Source: Tetrahymena elliotti 4EA | Taxonomy: Eukaryota; Ciliophora; Oligohymenophorea; Hymenostomatida; Tetrahymenidae | DNA: 35,454 nucleotides | Direction: 5' to 3' | NCBI GenBank assembly: GCA_000231825.2 | Contig: JH720327.1 | Span: 58,051-93,504, forward strand | Part shown: one piece after another, positions 1 to 12,128 of the stretch | How the letters are laid out: each line of letters opens with the position of its first letter | Numbering within the stretch: position 1 is the first letter of the stretch | The notes under the pieces: generated by a model | The model's database searches: none | The model's input: only the letters and a program-made list of their open reading frames with translations | What the model was told of the DNA's origin: nothing | Position numbers and translations under genes: made by a program

Positions 1-90
1 TCCCCCACCTTAGTACTAACCCAGCCTTAAGGCGCTTAACTTCGGAGTTCGAATGGGATCCGGTGTTTTCACCTTAGTATGGCCGATAAC
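1..90 (-). rRNA. 5S ribosomal RNA, 3' end cut by window edge
   Basis: Read on the minus strand, the sequence starts GTTATCGGCCATACTAAGG at position 90 and runs through the classic eukaryotic 5S core: CCGGATCCCATTCGAACTCC, GAAGTTAAGC, then GGCTGGGTTAGTACTAAGG. About 90 of the expected roughly 120 nt are present; the 3' arm that closes helix I lies beyond base 1, so the terminal stem cannot be checked. The internal control region for Pol III (box A/IE/C area) is inside the visible part. The sequence fits my memory of the Tetrahymena 5S closely. 5S genes are often clustered in ciliates, but only this one is visible. It stands out by GC content from its AT-rich surroundings. Confidence 0.95.
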
Positions 91-449
91 AAAATTATTA
101 ATTGATTTTAACAATAAGTACCTTAAATCAATATCAAATTCAAGAATATCATTTTTATTTTTTTCCAAAAAATATAATAGAAAAATTAAGAGAGTCATCA
201 TAACTTTGAATTATCATAATTTTAACAAGAAATTTAGTAAAAAAAGATAAAATATTTAAAAAAAAATAGATGATATTTTAGTTATCTTTTTATTGAAATT
301 TATGTTATCTGGAATTGAGTTCTAAATAAATATGAATAAAAGATAATTTAAAAGACAATTTTTTATTTTTATGTATTTAATATTTTTTAAAAGAAACAGA
401 AAAAAACTCTTAAAAATTTAAAAATGAATCTATGTAGTCTAACCAAACC
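91..449. other. AT-rich spacer between 5S gene and INTS9-like gene
   Basis: This holds the 5' flank of the 5S gene and the 3' flank (probable 3' UTR) of the neighbouring minus-strand gene. I see no coding pattern or further RNA gene in it. Overlapping open frames near its left end are shadows of the 5S gene. Confidence 0.6.
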
Positions 450-2690
450 TCACTTTAACTCTACTATATTGATTTTTTATTTTATGAAGTTTAGCAGACT
501 CTATGTATTATCCTTATTAGAGCAATATACAGATGTTTTTTCTTTGTCATGTTCTATGTAAGCTATATCATTGGATGTTTAATTTTTTAAATAAATTTTT
601 AATCCCTCACTGTTTGCATTTGTAGATGTCTATTGATAGCCGAGTTGATTCATTTCTTAAATTATGAAATTTTGCAAATTAATGTAGCCTTAATTCCTTT
701 AAATCTAGTTTTTATATCTCAGAATAATAATTTATTTAGCTTCTTCATTGAGTTTTTCATCGAAATCCATCTGATTAGAAATGCTTATTCTAGTTGATAT
801 TTGTCCTGTTTCGCTATTTAATATTCCTCTAATTTAACCGATTTATGGTAAGAAAGGCAGTCTGTCAAATTTAGAAAACTTAATGTTTTTAAGCTCGTTT
901 TTATTGATGGATAAAGCATTTTATTCATGCTAATATAGATTAAGAGAAATAGCTTCATCGTTTCCATAAACAGAAGTTAATATTCTTTATCCACTTTACT
1001 CTCTTTGTTGTTCTAAAAATATTTAAATATCTTAATACTTACGAGGATAAATTAAGTTTTTGGGGTTTATTTATTTAACGTATTCACAAAATTCTTAAAC
1101 ATGCATTCTGTTATCAAGAGGAGTATAGAATATTTGATTTCTAAAAAGACCTAAGATTGGAGCTACTACGTGAGGACTTTACATGTAAGGATCAACAAGA
1201 AGAATTGAAGAGGAAAATTCCTCTTAATTTGGAATAGATTCATTTATTAATTTAAGTAACTGCATAGTATTTCCTAATCTTAAGCTAGAATCAACAACAA
1301 AGAAAATTGATGGTGTCCTATTAAATATCAATGATTGTAAAGGCTGTGATTTGCTTAATTATTGGAAGGCAATAAAATCTGGAAGGATGCTTATATTTTA
1401 GTTTTTGTTGACAAATTAATCATATGCAGAGAAAGGATTTTCTGGGTTTTCACAAAATATCTTTTTTTAGAGGATTTCATTCAAGAATTCAACATTACTA
1501 TTACCAAAATGAATATATGGTAATGCACTCTCGCAAATAATATAAAAATGTCTAATAAAGGAAGCAAGTTTCTTTTCTAAAATATCTAGCAAATCTAAAA
1601 TAATACCTCCATCTCTTATTGGAATAACTAAATTTTATTTTTGCTATAATAATTGCTAAGCAAGTTAAAAAAACTTAATAAGATATGCCTCACTCAGATA
1701 AGAGGTATTGTATTACTTAGTTAAAGTATTTAATTCTTTTGAGGTGTTGAGGAATGGAGTAACAAATAAAAAGTCAAGAGAATCCTTCAACTTAGAACTT
1801 TAATCAAGATTCAAAGTGTGTCTAATATTATGTTTACAAGCATTGTTAAAAACAGCTAATCTATTAGAGTGATATTCTAAAATCCAGACACAACTTCCAA
1901 TAGAATAACCACTGCTAACAGGTTCAATCATAATATCAACTCCCTCCAACTATAACTTTTATCCAAAATTCATAGTAGTAATTTTACTTAAAGCATTTTA
2001 AATATCTTGGTAGCTAAAAATATCAGCCCATTAGTTGATTTCAAGGTCATATTGAGTCTCAAATAAATCTAAAAATTCGCTTTCTTAAAAATATGAATTT
2101 TGTTAATCTTAAAATGAATATCCATTTGAATTACTAGATGAAGATACATCAATATTTCTATTTCTATTTTAAACAAGTTTATAGTATTCTTGAAGAACAT
2201 GCTAACCAATTTAAGCAACAGGAACAGTAGCATAAACCTTAGCTTTTAGCTTTTTTTGCTGAAAAAGAAATGGTAATAGAAATATATCATCTATTGATGT
2301 AATCAAAATAAAATCTATTGAATTTTAGTCTATATTGTTCAAAAAAGTTAAATCGAATTTCATAGCTCCTTTAATGTAATGCTTGTCCTTTATCTTAGTA
2401 TAAAATGGAGATTTCTTATTATCGTCTGATTCGATATCCATTAAATTTTTGTTTTTAGAAGTATTGAAAGTTTAATTTGAAGTAAACAATCTAGTTTCTT
2501 CATCAATTTTCACCTTTTTTTTCAATTCATCAGTATTTACTTCTTCATCCTCTCCTATATCACATTAAGGCAAATAGTAAAGCAGTTTATCCTAAGGAAA
2601 ATGACGAAGAAGCAAAAATTTAGTGGAGTTTATTTCTAAGATATTCAAAGAATACTCCTAATTTGATCCATAAAGAGAGTAGAAGTTCAT
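450..2690 (-). CDS. INTS9: Integrator complex subunit 9-like (inactive metallo-beta-lactamase/beta-CASP)
   Basis: A single uninterrupted frame of 747 codons (746 aa) with TAA/TAG as Gln, from ATG at 2690 to TGA at 450. The N-terminus MNFYSLYGSNQEYSLNILEI followed by STKFLLL matches the start of INTS9. Around residue 130 comes ITSIDDIFLLPFL, then VYATVPVAQIG (about 158), SSGYSIGSCVWILE (about 258) and LVIPIRDGGIILDLLDIL (about 357). These line up in order with the metallo-beta-lactamase and beta-CASP segments of INTS9 as I know them. The zinc-binding HxHxDH signature of the catalytic paralogue INTS11 is absent, as expected for INTS9, which pairs with INTS11 in the Integrator RNA endonuclease acting on snRNA and nascent transcripts in the nucleus. 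Residues 60-110 and the C-terminus are divergent. CPSF100 is the main alternative; the length and the motifs favour INTS9. Confidence 0.85.
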
Positions 2691-3280
2691 CGATATAAAT
2701 CTTATCAAAATCAATTAATTAAATAATAATAAAGATTTATATAATTTGATAGATTTTTGATTTAATCAAATAATATTGAAAATTTCGCTTAATTAAAACT
2801 AAGATACTATTGATGATACATCAAACAAATAGACAATATATTATCTAAAACTAAAATATATCATATTTGTAATAGTAAATTATAAAATCTCATTTTCAAT
2901 AAAAATGAAATTAAAAAAACAAATCTAAAGCTCAAAATTTACCTATTGTCTTGAGATATTTATTTTTATGTTTATTTTTCTTAAATCAAGTTTTTTTTGT
3001 GTTTATAAATTGATATAACTGTAAGAGAAGAAAATTCGAAACTTTGAATTCATATACTGGAAAATACTTAGTTGAAAATTGATATGAAAAAAGAAATAAT
3101 ATGAATTATTAATAGAATCTTTTAGGATATATAAAGAGTATTTACAATTAATTAGAAAAGATATTTGAACAAAAATGATCATATTTAATGTTATTAGTAT
3201 AATTTTTACAAAATTGAGTAATGGATCAATTTAATTTATTTTAATATTATATTAAATTTTTTAATTTTTAATCTAAATGT
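2691..3280. other. Intergenic spacer, 590 bp
   Basis: Lies between two minus-strand genes, so it should hold the promoter/5' UTR of the INTS9-like gene and the 3' UTR of the membrane protein gene. It is very AT-rich with many TGA triplets in all frames. I see no gene or strong structure here. Confidence 0.5.
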
Positions 3281-6200
3281 TCATTTTTTTTGTAAATATA
3301 GGCTAAAATTATCATATTAGTGATGTGATTATTATTCTATGTTTTTGTTGAATTCCTTGAATAGAGAGTTAATTGATTATTTTTTAGAATCGCAATAGCT
3401 CTCTTTAGAATGGAAATTAGCAATGATTTCTTAGGTTTAAAATTTAGACAATCTATTTGATCTTTGAGTTCCTTGCTTGAAACTAGAAAAGTTTTACATT
3501 TTTGGTGAATAAGATTCTAATTTATTTTCAGAAAGTTATCTGCATAAATTTAAACTCACTTTATCTATGTTAATAGAATTTCCTATTTGTATTGGAAGAT
3601 TAAAATTAGGCTATCTGGGAGGGGACCTTTATAGATTATTTTTATGACCAATTTTACTAGTAAATTATGAGATATGCTAGTTATAAATAGATGATTGCAT
3701 TTTGAGAGTTAAATCTATATTCTCTGGTTCTACTCTAATTTTATTCTAATTTTATTACGAAGTTTTTTAATTTGTAGAATATTATTTCATAATCTTTGAT
3801 TATTAATAACTCTAGAAATTATTTGCATTAATCAGTAATGTGCTTGCTCGTTTTTGATTATATTTTATTGGGTTATTTTTTTACTTAACCGTTTATTCTT
3901 CTGTTTAAATTGTAGGAGAAATCAATGGCAAATGGTTTTCTATAGTTGAAAGTTGCTAGTTAGATTAGTATCCAAGATTATTCATTCTCTTGAATAGCTA
4001 TTCATCAGGAATAGCTTAAATTTTTTGTTAACTTTCTTATTAAGAAGTCATATAAAAGAATTTATCTTCTATACTTCTAATCTCCATTTCCTAAGACAAA
4101 TCATCACTTAAACTGCTCAGGTCATCAATATTTGCCTTTGATTTAGAAGAAACCTCCATGATAGCAATTCTTTTTTCTGATTTTCTCTTTCTTTCCTTAA
4201 TTCTATTTACATACTAATCATAAGTAGCTGCTAATATTTCTTGATTTTTAGGGCTCATTAAGTTTCTAATTATTGCATTATCTCTATTATCTTTGGGTAA
4301 ATGCTCTTGTTTTTGTGTTTATGATGAAATCGATTCATAAATTACTTCTAAATCTTCAAAAAAAGCAAATGAAATTTATACTAAACCTTCATCTGTTATT
4401 TCTTGATTGAGCTAATAAGGTCCTATTATCATGACCGTTTCTTTTAGAACCTCTAACTCAACTTCATTCAATATCCCAATCTAATTACCATTAAGATATT
4501 CATAAAAATTTTTTTGGTTTTCACTAGTCCTATTGCTTGTTTGAAAAATAACCATAAGAAGAATAGCATTCCACTCTTGTTTTTTTATCCTTGATATTTT
4601 TAGTTCATATGTTTCTGCTGCTTGGTATTAAGCCATTGAAAGAAGGGCTATAAGAACTTATTTTAACTTACGGCGATCCTATAAGAGATGAATTTCTTCA
4701 GAATCAAAATCAATATCACTCACAATAGTCATATCACAGAATAGTGAAACTAGTTCTTTCATTAAATTCTGCCACGTAAAGCTTTCTACATTCAAAATTT
4801 TAGATAGTTTTTTAGATATTTATTGATTAAATTTTCCTCTTAGCTTCTTAGACTTAATGATAAAGTAATCAAAAATACAGTAAACTTAATTTATTAAAAT
4901 ATAACTCTCTATCTTTGATATTTGTTATTCATTATTTTCCAAACCCCAAATTATGTATCTTAGTTTTTCCTTTTATTTTTTAATAATTAATTAATTAATT
5001 AAATATTTTGTTTGGTTTATACGAATTACAAAACAATCATCTTTCTAAAAAATGATTAATTTTCTTATTCTCAAAAAAATAATAATGCAACAAAACAATA
5101 CTTAAAAATTCTGCATCAAGGAAAAGAGAAATCTCTCCATAGTTTATTTTTCTTATTTGTATCTGCTGAGATCCTACAGATGTGATTCATCTTCAATAAT
5201 TACTAATAGTTATGTAGAATCTATAGTAGAGTTTTATATTATTTTTATTTTACAAGCTCTATTGCTATTTGATTTCAGATCATAGAAATATCCTAATATT
5301 ATCTCTATTTATTTTCCACCGCCAGTAGTGTTTTTGTTGTTTTTTTGATAAGATTAATCTTAGTTTTAGGTCTGCTTTATCTATATTGAGTTTTTGTTGG
5401 AACAATTTTACTCATAAAACTTAGTATATGAGGATTATTTATCATTGAGCTAATTTATATGGTGGATATGACGATTTGCTAGGTATTATTTTAAATCTAT
5501 CATTTAGTTTTTGTCCGCTAAATCGTTTCGTGGTCGATAAATTAGGCATTCGTTAATATTAAATTTGAAATTTTATAAATATCTATTAAAGACTTCTTAA
5601 AATTAAGATGAGTATGATGTCTATGAATCTTATTTAATTTCCTTTAAACATGCTTAATTATAATTGTAGATCTCTATTTTTCCTGTTTACTTGTTATAGG
5701 TTGAAGTAAATACCTTTTAATTAAAATTCTAATTGACAATTTCGACCCATTTTTTTCCAACTTGGCTATCCAAATAAAGAGTTTTTAGAAAATACAGTTT
5801 TGAATACATGATTATCATAATTATTATAATAGAGGAAGATAATTCTATGGCATAATAAGCTTTGTTACTTTCAGGAGCACTAAGAATTAAAATTTCTGAT
5901 AACTTCATAGCAGTAAGATTTAAATAATTAATATATAGTTTATGAGTGTTGACAAGAAGCAGAGAAATAAGAGCAAACTTAAAATATTAATAATAAAATA
6001 TATGTAAGATATTCTTAGAAAGAAATATGTCAAATCAATTAATTATTAAAATTAATGAAAGCTTGGTTACAAATGATTAAGATTTGTTCAAAAAATTGCG
6101 TTATTTAAAGAATAAAAAGAATTTAGTAATTATTACCTCCTTGATGAAATTAGCTTGTATTTATAATTTATCATCTGAATAGATTTTAAAAAGCATCAAA

Positions 6201-6574
6201 GAAATAAGCAAAGAATTAATAGGCATCATAAGATAATAGTAATTTTTTTACAAGTAAATGAGAAGAAGTTGACTGATTATAACAGATATAAACAAGCAAA
6301 CACATATTAATATTTCTCCCTGTTAATTTATCTAATTCTAAACTAACAGTAGGATGAAGACAATAAGGCTTAGCAAAGTGAAAAGATGAAACTAGGCTTT
6401 AAGCTATTAAAATTATTAATCATTATTTAAAAAAAAATAAACAATTTAAAATGGATTTCAAATCATAATTCAAAGCAGAATATTTACTATTGAAGTGTAT
6501 TGCTTGCCAAATTCTTATTCAATATTTTCGCTGTTGAATTTCAAGCTAATGAGAGAGATTTGCCTGATTTTCAT
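3281..6574 (-). CDS. Multi-pass membrane protein with degenerate histidine-kinase core
   Basis: Hand-built exons: 6488-6574, 6137-6403 and 3281-6013, both introns in phase 0, giving 1029 codons. The start is the ATG at 6574 (MKIRQISLIS). Residues about 35-245 carry four to five hydrophobic segments, for example HLFTLLSLIVFILLLV, LICVCLFISVIISQLLLIYL and ELSSSIIIIMIIMY. A cytosolic PAS-like stretch follows, ending LLVIIEDESHLQDLSRY. Next come a DHp-like helix (MERFLFSLMQNF, about residue 410) and an ATPase-like part with DRRKLKQVLIALLSMA (about 564), ending near DEGLVQISFAFF. The phospho-acceptor His is missing, the N-box NLLSNA reads ALLSMA and the G boxes are unrecognisable, so I infer a pseudo-histidine kinase. 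The C-terminal 250 residues are Gln/Ser/Asn-rich and look disordered. A possible extra in-frame 57-nt intron lies at 5045-5101. Substrate or partner is unknown; no receiver domain is visible. Confidence 0.75.
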
Positions 6575-7678
6575 GCAAAACTATTTGTCAGTTTAATAAA
6601 TCTAATATTTTACTTTATATTAAAGAACTATCTATTAGTCAACTAATTTAAAATAATGATTTATCTGTAATTACATGATTATTTCATTTAAAAAAGCTCT
6701 CTTACTCATCATTCTTTACTGATAAATCTAAAGACAAATATATTATCTTTTTGAAATATCTAACTAAATATCATATCAAAATATTATTTGGACTAAGTTA
6801 TTCTATTTAATTAAGCTAAATTCTTTGATTAAGAACATATGTTAAAAAGACTATCAAAGTTCATTTTTAAAATAATTCATAAGATGTGTTCTATCTCCAA
6901 GAAAAAATGATTGTTTTTTAAGCTTTTTACAAAGAGGTATTTTTAACCAATAAAAATAATATCGAATCAAAAAGTATTTTTCATAAATTTATTTTTTCTT
7001 TTCAAAAATCATGGAAAACTTGTGATAGAAAGTAAGTTAAAAAATTAATGTTTGTACTTTTTTTTATTGTTTGTAATTTAAATATAAAATAATATATGAT
7101 CAAAACAAATCTGTAGACCTGATATAATTTTAATAAAAAAAAATAAATCCAGATTTTTTTAGATCATACTTTAGTAAATTAGGAGGTAATAAGACAATTC
7201 AATCCATTATTGAACAAGTTAAATTTAATGTTTTATTTTAATATTTGTGGGAACTCATAATATTAATAATTTGATATTTAAAAATAAATATTTTGATATA
7301 AGCGAAGACAAATAATCTTACAATAATTTCTGTTATCACTTCTAAAGTTCATGATGTATTTATATATTATTAAATAAATATAATTAATCAATTATAAATA
7401 GATTAATAATAGCTACTTTTAGGATTTTTTATTGATTTCTGAAATTATTTTATCAATTCACAAATTTGTAGTAAAACCAAAAAAATAGTAAGTAGAATCA
7501 ATTAACTAACTAACTAATTTCTATTTATTATTTATGAAATTATTTTATCAAATAGCTGATATCAAAAAATAGTAAGTAGAATTAATTAACTAACTAACTA
7601 AATAACTTCTATTTATTGATTTATTTTTTCAAAAACAATTATTTTTGCAAATAATCTAGTTAATTAACATCTATTTGG
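6575..7678. other. Divergent intergenic region, 1.1 kb
   Basis: Separates the minus-strand membrane protein gene from the plus-strand coiled-coil gene, so promoters for both should lie here. Apart from the tandem repeat at 7441-7618 I see only AT-rich sequence and short open stretches without protein-like composition. Confidence 0.5.
7441..7618. repeat. Tandem direct repeat, two units of about 85 bp
   Basis: Both units (7441-7530 and 7536-7618) begin GAAATTATTTTATCAA, then share AAAAAATAGTAAGTAGAAT, then an AATTAACTAACTAACTAA block, and end near CTATTTATT. The repeat lies 60-240 bp upstream of the plus-strand start codon, in the shared promoter region. The TAAC/AACT runs are internally periodic (4 nt), which could promote slippage. 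Confidence 0.85.
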
Positions 7679-10615
7679 ATGATTGATAAAAAATAGATGA
7701 GAACTTCTTTAAATAGTTCTTTTAGGAAAGTAGATGATTGGGTGGTTAAGAGGAAAGAAAAAGAAATACAAAATGACAATTATATTTCCAAATTTGTTGC
7801 TGATGAGAATGATGAAATCATCTTTAAAAATGCTTACAAGAATTTTGATGAATTTGTGAATAATGTTTTTGCTTCTGACAAAACAATTAAAGATTATCTC
7901 AGAGGAAGAAATTCTGATTAGTAAAAGATTTATGATTCGAATTTTTAAAAGAGTCTCCAATCACGATCCTAAGAGCAGCAAGCTACATAATAAAATAAAA
8001 AAGTTAATATCAATAAATCACCTCAACTTTCACCTTTACATGGATATAAAAACATCCGCAGTGTTAATCCAAAAAAAATAAACAACAAATCTCCTTTAAA
8101 CAATAATATTATTTCATCAACGTCATATGGATATTTTAGAGATTAAAGTAGGAAAGAAAATGACTTTTTTAGCAAGACCTCTCATCTCTTTAAATCAAAT
8201 AGTAAAATACAATAAAACTTATTACCTAAGGTAAAAGTCCATAAATTTAATTTGTAAGATAGCTCATTAAAATCTCCTAGTAAAATATCAAAAGAGGGTT
8301 CTCTTAAATTTACTAATAGTTCAATCAAAGAAGGTTCCTTAAAAGTAAATAGTAATATTATCAAAGAAGGCTCAATTAATAACAGTCCATCTAAAGCGTT
8401 ACCATTTATAGAGCTAGAAGCAAGTAAGCTGATAGATATGAAAATGCCTGATGAAAATTCAAACATGTATGATTTTCTTAAAGAACAAGGACAAAGTATC
8501 TAATAGGTAGAAAATGATATAGTCAACAATCATTTTCTATCATCAAAAATGATATTTTAAAATTCAAATGAAGTTATCAGTAATAATTCAACTACTTATT
8601 TGCTCCAAAACTCCTAAAGAATCTTAGGAGATTCTGAATTCATTTCCCCACCAAAGAGATTACTTACCAAGCATGCTTACAAACAAATCTATGTAATATA
8701 TTTATAATTAATATTAAAGGAACATACATTCTTTAAGAAAAATGAGTATTTCTCAAAAAATAATCATTTAAAATAGTTTTAGTAATATTATCATTTTATT
8801 CATCACTTTATTAAAACTATTTTAATTAGTTTTAAGTTTTTCTATATACAATTTTAATGTGCAAAGAGTATCATAATTTTTTGTTTTTAAATTATACAAT
8901 GAAATAATTTTAAACCAATTTATAATTTAACTAAAATATTAAATTTAATTTCTCAAAAAACAACCTTTTAAAATAGGATCATAATATTATCATTTTATTA
9001 AAACTAATTTAATTAGTTTTAAATTTTTGATCTCACTTTAACATGATTTAATAGCCTAATAAATAAATTTTATTTTTAAATTAAAGAAAGAAATAATTTT
9101 AATCCAATTTATCAAAAGAAGAATTTAACAAAATTTACTTTTAAATATAAAAATAAAGGTAAATATTTATAGATTACACAATTTAATGAAGAATGAAATC
9201 TAAAAAGAAGTCAAGTTTAATTTAAGATTGCCTTTATCATGCATATAAATTCTTAATATGTTATTTGAGTTTACATAAGATGAAATATATAAAACTCTTT
9301 CTTAGATTTGTTAAAAATATATTTTTTGTTATGATTCCTCTATTACTAGTTTGCTTTCAAACTATTTGAAGATAAGTAAATATTCATACAATTTTTAATA
9401 ATTCCTTAATTCAATTTAATAGATTTCTAGAATAAGACTTATTGTTTTTGGGAACTATTTAATGAAGTGTGCAAAATTCTTGATAGCTCAAATAAAGATA
9501 ATGAGATCCTTATACAAAATTTAAGAACTCAGATTTAAAAGCAGAATTTATAGTTAAGTGCTTTACAAAAAGAAAATGAAAAATTTAAACAAAGCATTGA
9601 AAATATTCAAAAAAGATGTGAAGATTAGTTTGCTGATGAGAAAACTTCGATTTTAGAATAGTTATAGCAGAAAACTAAAGAAAATTAAAAACTTTAAGAT
9701 GAAATTTCTCTTTACAAAAAGTAAATCAAAACATAAGAAGGAATTTTTATGTAAAATGAAGCTGAAATGAAAATGTTTACAAAATAACTTGAAAATGAAT
9801 TTTCAACCAGCATCCAGTAAATGGAAAAAAATATATATGATTTAAATAACTAAAACACAAGTTATGCAAATAAAATAATTATCATGCAAGATAGTTATGC
9901 AGCTCAGTTAGTCAGGTATATTTATACAAATATATGAATATTTATTAAATTATTTTTTTTTTAAAGCATTAAAAATTTTAGAGAAAGAATATTTGATTTA
10001 GAAGGCAAAATAGGATAAATTACTGAAGAGAATTCAAGATTAAATGCGAGAGCAGGTACGAACTTTTTTGAGTTAACTCCGAGACCAAGCTTTACCTCTT
10101 TAGATTAAATAATACCTCCTGCAAGTAATAGTAATAACCACAATCAAGATCAGAAAAAATAAGTTTAAACTATCAATTTTAAACTTAAATCTACTCAAAA
10201 AAAAGTACACGAAAAGGCTAAATAGATCTTGACTTATATTAATGCTATAAAGTAATAATATGAAAATAAAATAAATGAGTTAGCTGAATAACAGTAGATC
10301 TCTAACAATTAATAAGACTAAAAGAAAAAAATAAAGTAAAAAGTCAAGATACCATAAAAAGATTAAAAAGATATTAAGGAATAATAAGGTTAATAATAAT
10401 AATAATCACGTTAAAAAGTAAACCCTTACTAAGCTAATTCCTAATTATCTAAAATGTCTTTAGGTACTGAAAGTGAAGAAGTTTTAGGTAGATCTGCAGT
10501 TGAATTTGATTTATAAAAAATAAGTGGAAACACAAATAAAAAACCTACCCATAAAGATAATTCAAGTATTAACCTTCCATAAAAACAAATAGATTTTGAA
10601 CTTAATCACAATTGA
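7679..10615 (+). CDS. Low-complexity/coiled-coil protein, three exons
   Basis: Exons 7679-8692, 9431-9915 and 9967-10615. The sum is divisible by three and gives 715 aa, ending FELNHN then TGA. The second intron (51 nt, GTATAT...TTTAAAG) is clear. The first (738 nt) is inferred, because the 5' ORF loses protein character after KHAYKQIY at a GTAATA, and the next coding block has no start codon of its own. The first in-frame ATG is 7679; ATG 7697 is an alternative six codons later. The N-terminal third is charged. Residues about 200-245 contain three spaced KEGS repeats (SKEGSLK, IKEGSLK, IKEGSIN). Residues about 350-540 form heptad-like coiled coil (LRTQIQKQNLQLSALQKENE). The C-terminal part is Gln/Lys-rich with runs of TAA codons. 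I recognise no family; a structural cytoskeletal role is possible but only a guess. Confidence 0.7.
8750..9030. repeat. Direct repeat inside the long intron
   Basis: Two related stretches, 8750-8842 and 8951-9030, share TCTCAAAAAA, then an AAAATAG-containing spacer, ATATTATCATTTTATT and TTAATTAGTTTTAA. The second lacks an internal 10-15 nt. They occupy the centre of the 738-nt intron of the coiled-coil gene and suggest it grew by local duplication. Confidence 0.7.
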
Positions 10616-11004
10616 AAATAATCAATACAAAAATATTTATCAACTTTTAAAAGCTAAAAATGTCAAAAAGTTATATTAAATCATTAATTTTAGTCATATT
10701 TATAATAAGATAGATCAAAAAGCTTAAATAATTAAAATCAAATAATCTAATTTATGTAAACAGTAAATATTATTGTAGATCATCACACATTTTAAATATT
10801 AACCCAGCCTTATCCCCTTCCTTGTTAATTTAAACTAAAGTCTTGAAATTTTATAGAAAGTATCAATAAAAATATCTAGTGAAAATCAGAGTTATTTATG
10901 TTTAAAAATCAAAACTTTTCCCTAAAAATTTTTCTTCGTTAAAATATTTAATTAAATAAATCCAATAATACTTCAATCATAAACATTATTTTAAATAAAG
11001 CATA
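10616..11004. other. 3' flank of the coiled-coil gene; copied elsewhere in the array
   Basis: No gene is seen. The stretch around 10600-10830 recurs in altered form downstream of copy A (about 12430-12570) and copy B (about 21555-21790). Shared words include AAAAATATTTATC, AATCATTAAT, TCTAATTTATGTA and CTTATC. It marks the 3' boundary of the duplicated LRR unit. Confidence 0.65.
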
Positions 11005-11400
11005 TCATATGTCTATTTATTTTATAACTAATCTTTTCAACTTAGTTCATACGATTACATAATGATAATAATTATCCAAAAAAATATCTGTGTCTATTAC
11101 TTTTAATAAGAAAAATTTAGTAAAATTTAAAATAAATTTTTAATAAGCGAATTATTTAATTTAGATAATTATAAATACAAAATAATAATTGAATCAAAAT
11201 AGTTTTAACATGAGGCTAACTTTTAAGTAGATGATAGAGGTTAATTTGGATAAGATACAAATTATTTTTTTTATTCCACTAAAATTAATTAGGTTCTATC
11301 TAATTTTTGAGAAAATAATTTAAACCATGTTCTGACTTAATTCTAAAGTCTCACTAATTATTTGGGTTGCTTGTTCATCTAATATATTCTATCTTTTAAA
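11005..11400 (-). pseudogene. Decayed 3' fragment of an LRR-pseudokinase gene (copy 0)
   Basis: The minus strand carries remains of three exons seen intact in copies A and B. The last exon ends KRLVIKQIDI then TGA at 11005, but a one-base indel separates this from its upstream half. A repeat exon reads CILSKLTSIIYLKV (about 11220-11310), with its donor changed to GTTAAA. A third exon has LDEQATQIISETLE (about 11320-11395), matching the exon at 14591-14680 of copy A. The six exons that lie between the last two in A are missing. Without a start or kinase part this cannot encode a complete protein; I call it a deletion remnant of the array. Confidence 0.75.
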
Positions 11401-11739
11401 TCATATGAAAAACACCAGAAAATTTATGACTCAAAAATAAAAATATAATTTTAAGAGAAATTAATATTAAAGTTGTTTGGCATCAATTTGTATTTTATTA
11501 TTGAAATAATAATACAAGTAATTAATATTCCAATCGGCTAATTTTTTGTTATACTATAAATATTCTTTTCAAAATTAAAAACCGATGAAAAGCTGCTATT
11601 AAAACGATTTTTTTTAAATTTACACATAGAGATTAATTAAACACTCACAGGAATAGATTTAAAAGACAAATAATATGAATTTAGCTTTAAATTTGATAAA
11701 ATTTATATAATTTAGTAGATTCTAAGATCTTTATTTTTA

Positions 11740-12128
11740 TCAGTCAACATAATCACTTTTTTATATTTTTACCTGTTTAATACCTTTTTTCTTTAAAATT
11801 TCTGTTAAAGTTTTTCCACATACACCCTATGGATTAGAGTCTTTATTCATTTAAAAATCTTTCTACTTGATTAATGAAGTTCCTTGACAAATTATTTAAG
11901 CTTAATAGTTGATTCGTCAGTTAAAATTGTTTTTAGACCAGAATTGCCTTCAAATTTAGGTTGGGTATTTACGGTTTCCTACAACTTTTTAAATATTATG
12001 TTTATTGATGGCATATTACATTTTAAGTCATATTTATTTAAAATATCAATAATATTTTTTACTGAAGTGTTGACTAATTTTAAGCCAACAACAATTCCTC
12101 CTATGAATTAATCAATAACTGTATTCAT
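11740..12128 (-). pseudogene. Tc1/mariner-like transposase N-terminal remnant
   Basis: An ATG at 12128 opens a 93-codon frame containing DQFIGGIVVGLKLVNTSVK, IIFKKLQET and a Gly/Ser-Gly-Leu-Lys-Thr-Ile-Leu-Thr segment, stopping at TGA 11847. After a frame change the coding pattern resumes with MNKDSNPQGVCGKTL, TEILKKKGI, up to TGA 11740. The order (first helix-turn-helix, linker similar to ETG...GRK.LT, then a second helix-turn-helix) resembles the DNA-binding half of Tc1/mariner transposases. No DDE catalytic domain, terminal inverted repeats or flanking TA duplication were recognised. It sits between a decayed and an intact array copy. The assignment rests on motif memory only. Confidence 0.45.

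Noticed and set aside
8182..8466. Minus-strand 94-aa open frame
   Set aside because: Shadow of exon 1 of the plus-strand coiled-coil gene; its repetitive look mirrors the KEGS repeats on the other strand.
11884..12111. Plus-strand 75-aa open frame (MTNYLSLIVDSSVKIVF...)
   Set aside because: It is the complement of the minus-strand transposase-like frame, which has the better protein character under the ciliate code.
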